From positions 1-6,686 of the forward strand of contig CAUHML010000169.1 of the NCBI GenBank assembly GCA_959606905.1: DNA of 6,686 nt. The letters are read 5' to 3'. Under the pieces are notes generated by a model. That model worked only from the letters and a program-made list of their open reading frames with translations, was not told the DNA's origin and searched no databases. Source of the DNA: an uncultured Bacteroides sp. Lineage in GTDB: Bacteria > Bacteroidota > Bacteroidia > Bacteroidales > Bacteroidaceae. The translations under genes and the position numbers were made by a program. Of the stretch, positions 6,441 through 6,686 are shown piece after piece (the stretch's first letter is position 1; every line of letters starts with the position of its first letter).

Positions 6441-6540
6441 TTTTTAAATACGATTGCAATACATCACAAATATAGCATTTATTTTAAATACAATTGTAAT
6501 TTCTTGAGATTTTATCCTCTACTTCAAATACGATTGTAAT
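6441..6540. repeat. Three 20-nt direct repeats at exact 40-bp period upstream of the ATPase gene
   Basis: Copies at 6441-6460, 6481-6500 and 6521-6540 share 15 of 20 positions. The plus-strand consensus is WYTTYAAATACRATTGYAAT. They are separated by two unrelated 20-nt spacers. The core of the middle copy, TACAATTGTA (6489-6498), is a perfect palindrome and the others deviate slightly. The last copy ends 8 bp before the ATPase ATG, and the candidate -7 element sits between two copies. The period is close to four helical turns, which fits protein binding on one DNA face. The repeat is shorter than typical CRISPR repeats and no cas gene is in the window. Confidence 0.85.
6467..6474 (-). promoter_or_regulatory. 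Candidate -7 element for the ATPase gene, between repeat copies
   Basis: On the minus strand this is TATATTTG, an exact TAnnTTTG match. It lies in the spacer between direct-repeat copies at 6481-6500 and 6441-6460. The predicted start point is near 6460, at the edge of the latter copy, leaving a leader of about 28 nt. The only TTG nearby (in AATTG of the repeat) is at a 16-bp spacing, shorter than the usual 19-21. Confidence 0.45.
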
Positions 6541-6637
6541 TTTCCCATTCTAAATTTTCTATTGTTTTTCTGACTTTATAACTGCATATATACCAATTTA
6601 TGTCTATTTTTGTCATCTCAAACCAAAGAAAATAGAA
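6541..6637. promoter_or_regulatory. AT-rich region with a possible plus-strand promoter
   Basis: TATTTTTG at 6605-6612 matches TAnnTTTG on the plus strand and would start a transcript near 6618, about 20 nt before an ATG at 6638. The expected -33 region reads ACTG (6581-6584), a poor match. No further repeat copy or other feature is visible here. Confidence 0.3.
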
Positions 6638-6686
6638 ATGATGCTCTATAAACTCATCCCTCCTTCAGTAGTAACAGCAACTATCC
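6638..6686 (+). CDS. Possible 5' end of a plus-strand gene, cut by window edge
   Basis: From ATG at 6638 the frame reads MMLYKLIPPSVVTATI and stays open to the edge. An A-rich leader and a TAnnTTTG element about 25 bp upstream support it. Too little is visible to assign a family. The opposite strand offers a rival reading, the last 12 codons of a minus-strand gene ending in TAG at 6646, so the call is tentative. Confidence 0.3.
   Translation, partial: MMLYKLIPPSVVTATI

Noticed and set aside
6441..6540. CRISPR array
   Set aside because: Repeats are only 20 nt and diverge at five positions, spacers are 20 nt, there are only three copies, and no cas gene is in the window. The position over a promoter favours regulatory sites.

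Overview
The window looks like a chromosomal segment of a Bacteroides or close Bacteroidales relative. The DNA is AT-rich. Several genes are preceded by the Bacteroidetes-type -7 element TAnnTTTG (1072-1079 minus, 1152-1159 plus, 2808-2815 plus, 6467-6474 minus) and lack clear Shine-Dalgarno sequences. The leftmost gene is the DUF2027-Smr fusion typical of that phylum. The genus call is inference; no marker gene is present.

Layout, left to right. (1) A minus-strand gene cut by the left edge (1-1028) encodes a DUF2027 protein with a C-terminal Smr domain. (2) A divergent plus-strand gene (1213-1905) encodes a HAD-superfamily hydrolase. It ends at a perfect 14-bp hairpin shared with (3) a convergent minus-strand PAS-LuxR transcriptional regulator (1980-2759). 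(4) Divergent from the regulator is a DUF1349 protein with an apparent signal peptide (2847-3518). The two share an 87-bp intergenic region in which two face-to-face TATCTTTG elements form a perfect inverted repeat. (5) A 587-bp AT-rich gap without a credible gene (3519-4105) holds nested inverted repeats and three related palindromes. (6) A minus-strand pair follows: an AAA_14/DUF4143 ATPase (5197-6432) and, 35 bp downstream of it, an AlkZ-like winged-helix protein with a QAQ motif (4106-5161). (7) Upstream of the ATPase are three 20-nt direct repeats at exactly 40-bp spacing (6441-6540), placed over its predicted promoter. (8) The right edge may hold the first codons of a plus-strand gene.

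How they may work together. The PAS-LuxR regulator is the natural candidate to control the divergent exported DUF1349 protein. The ATPase and the DNA-glycosylase-like protein are probably co-transcribed from the repeat-decorated promoter, which would join an ATPase with a nuclease-like C-terminus to a predicted DNA repair enzyme. That link is inference from spacing only. The most unusual signals are the phased repeats before the ATPase, the inverted-repeat promoter pair at 2808-2828, and the palindrome cluster at 3750-3835.
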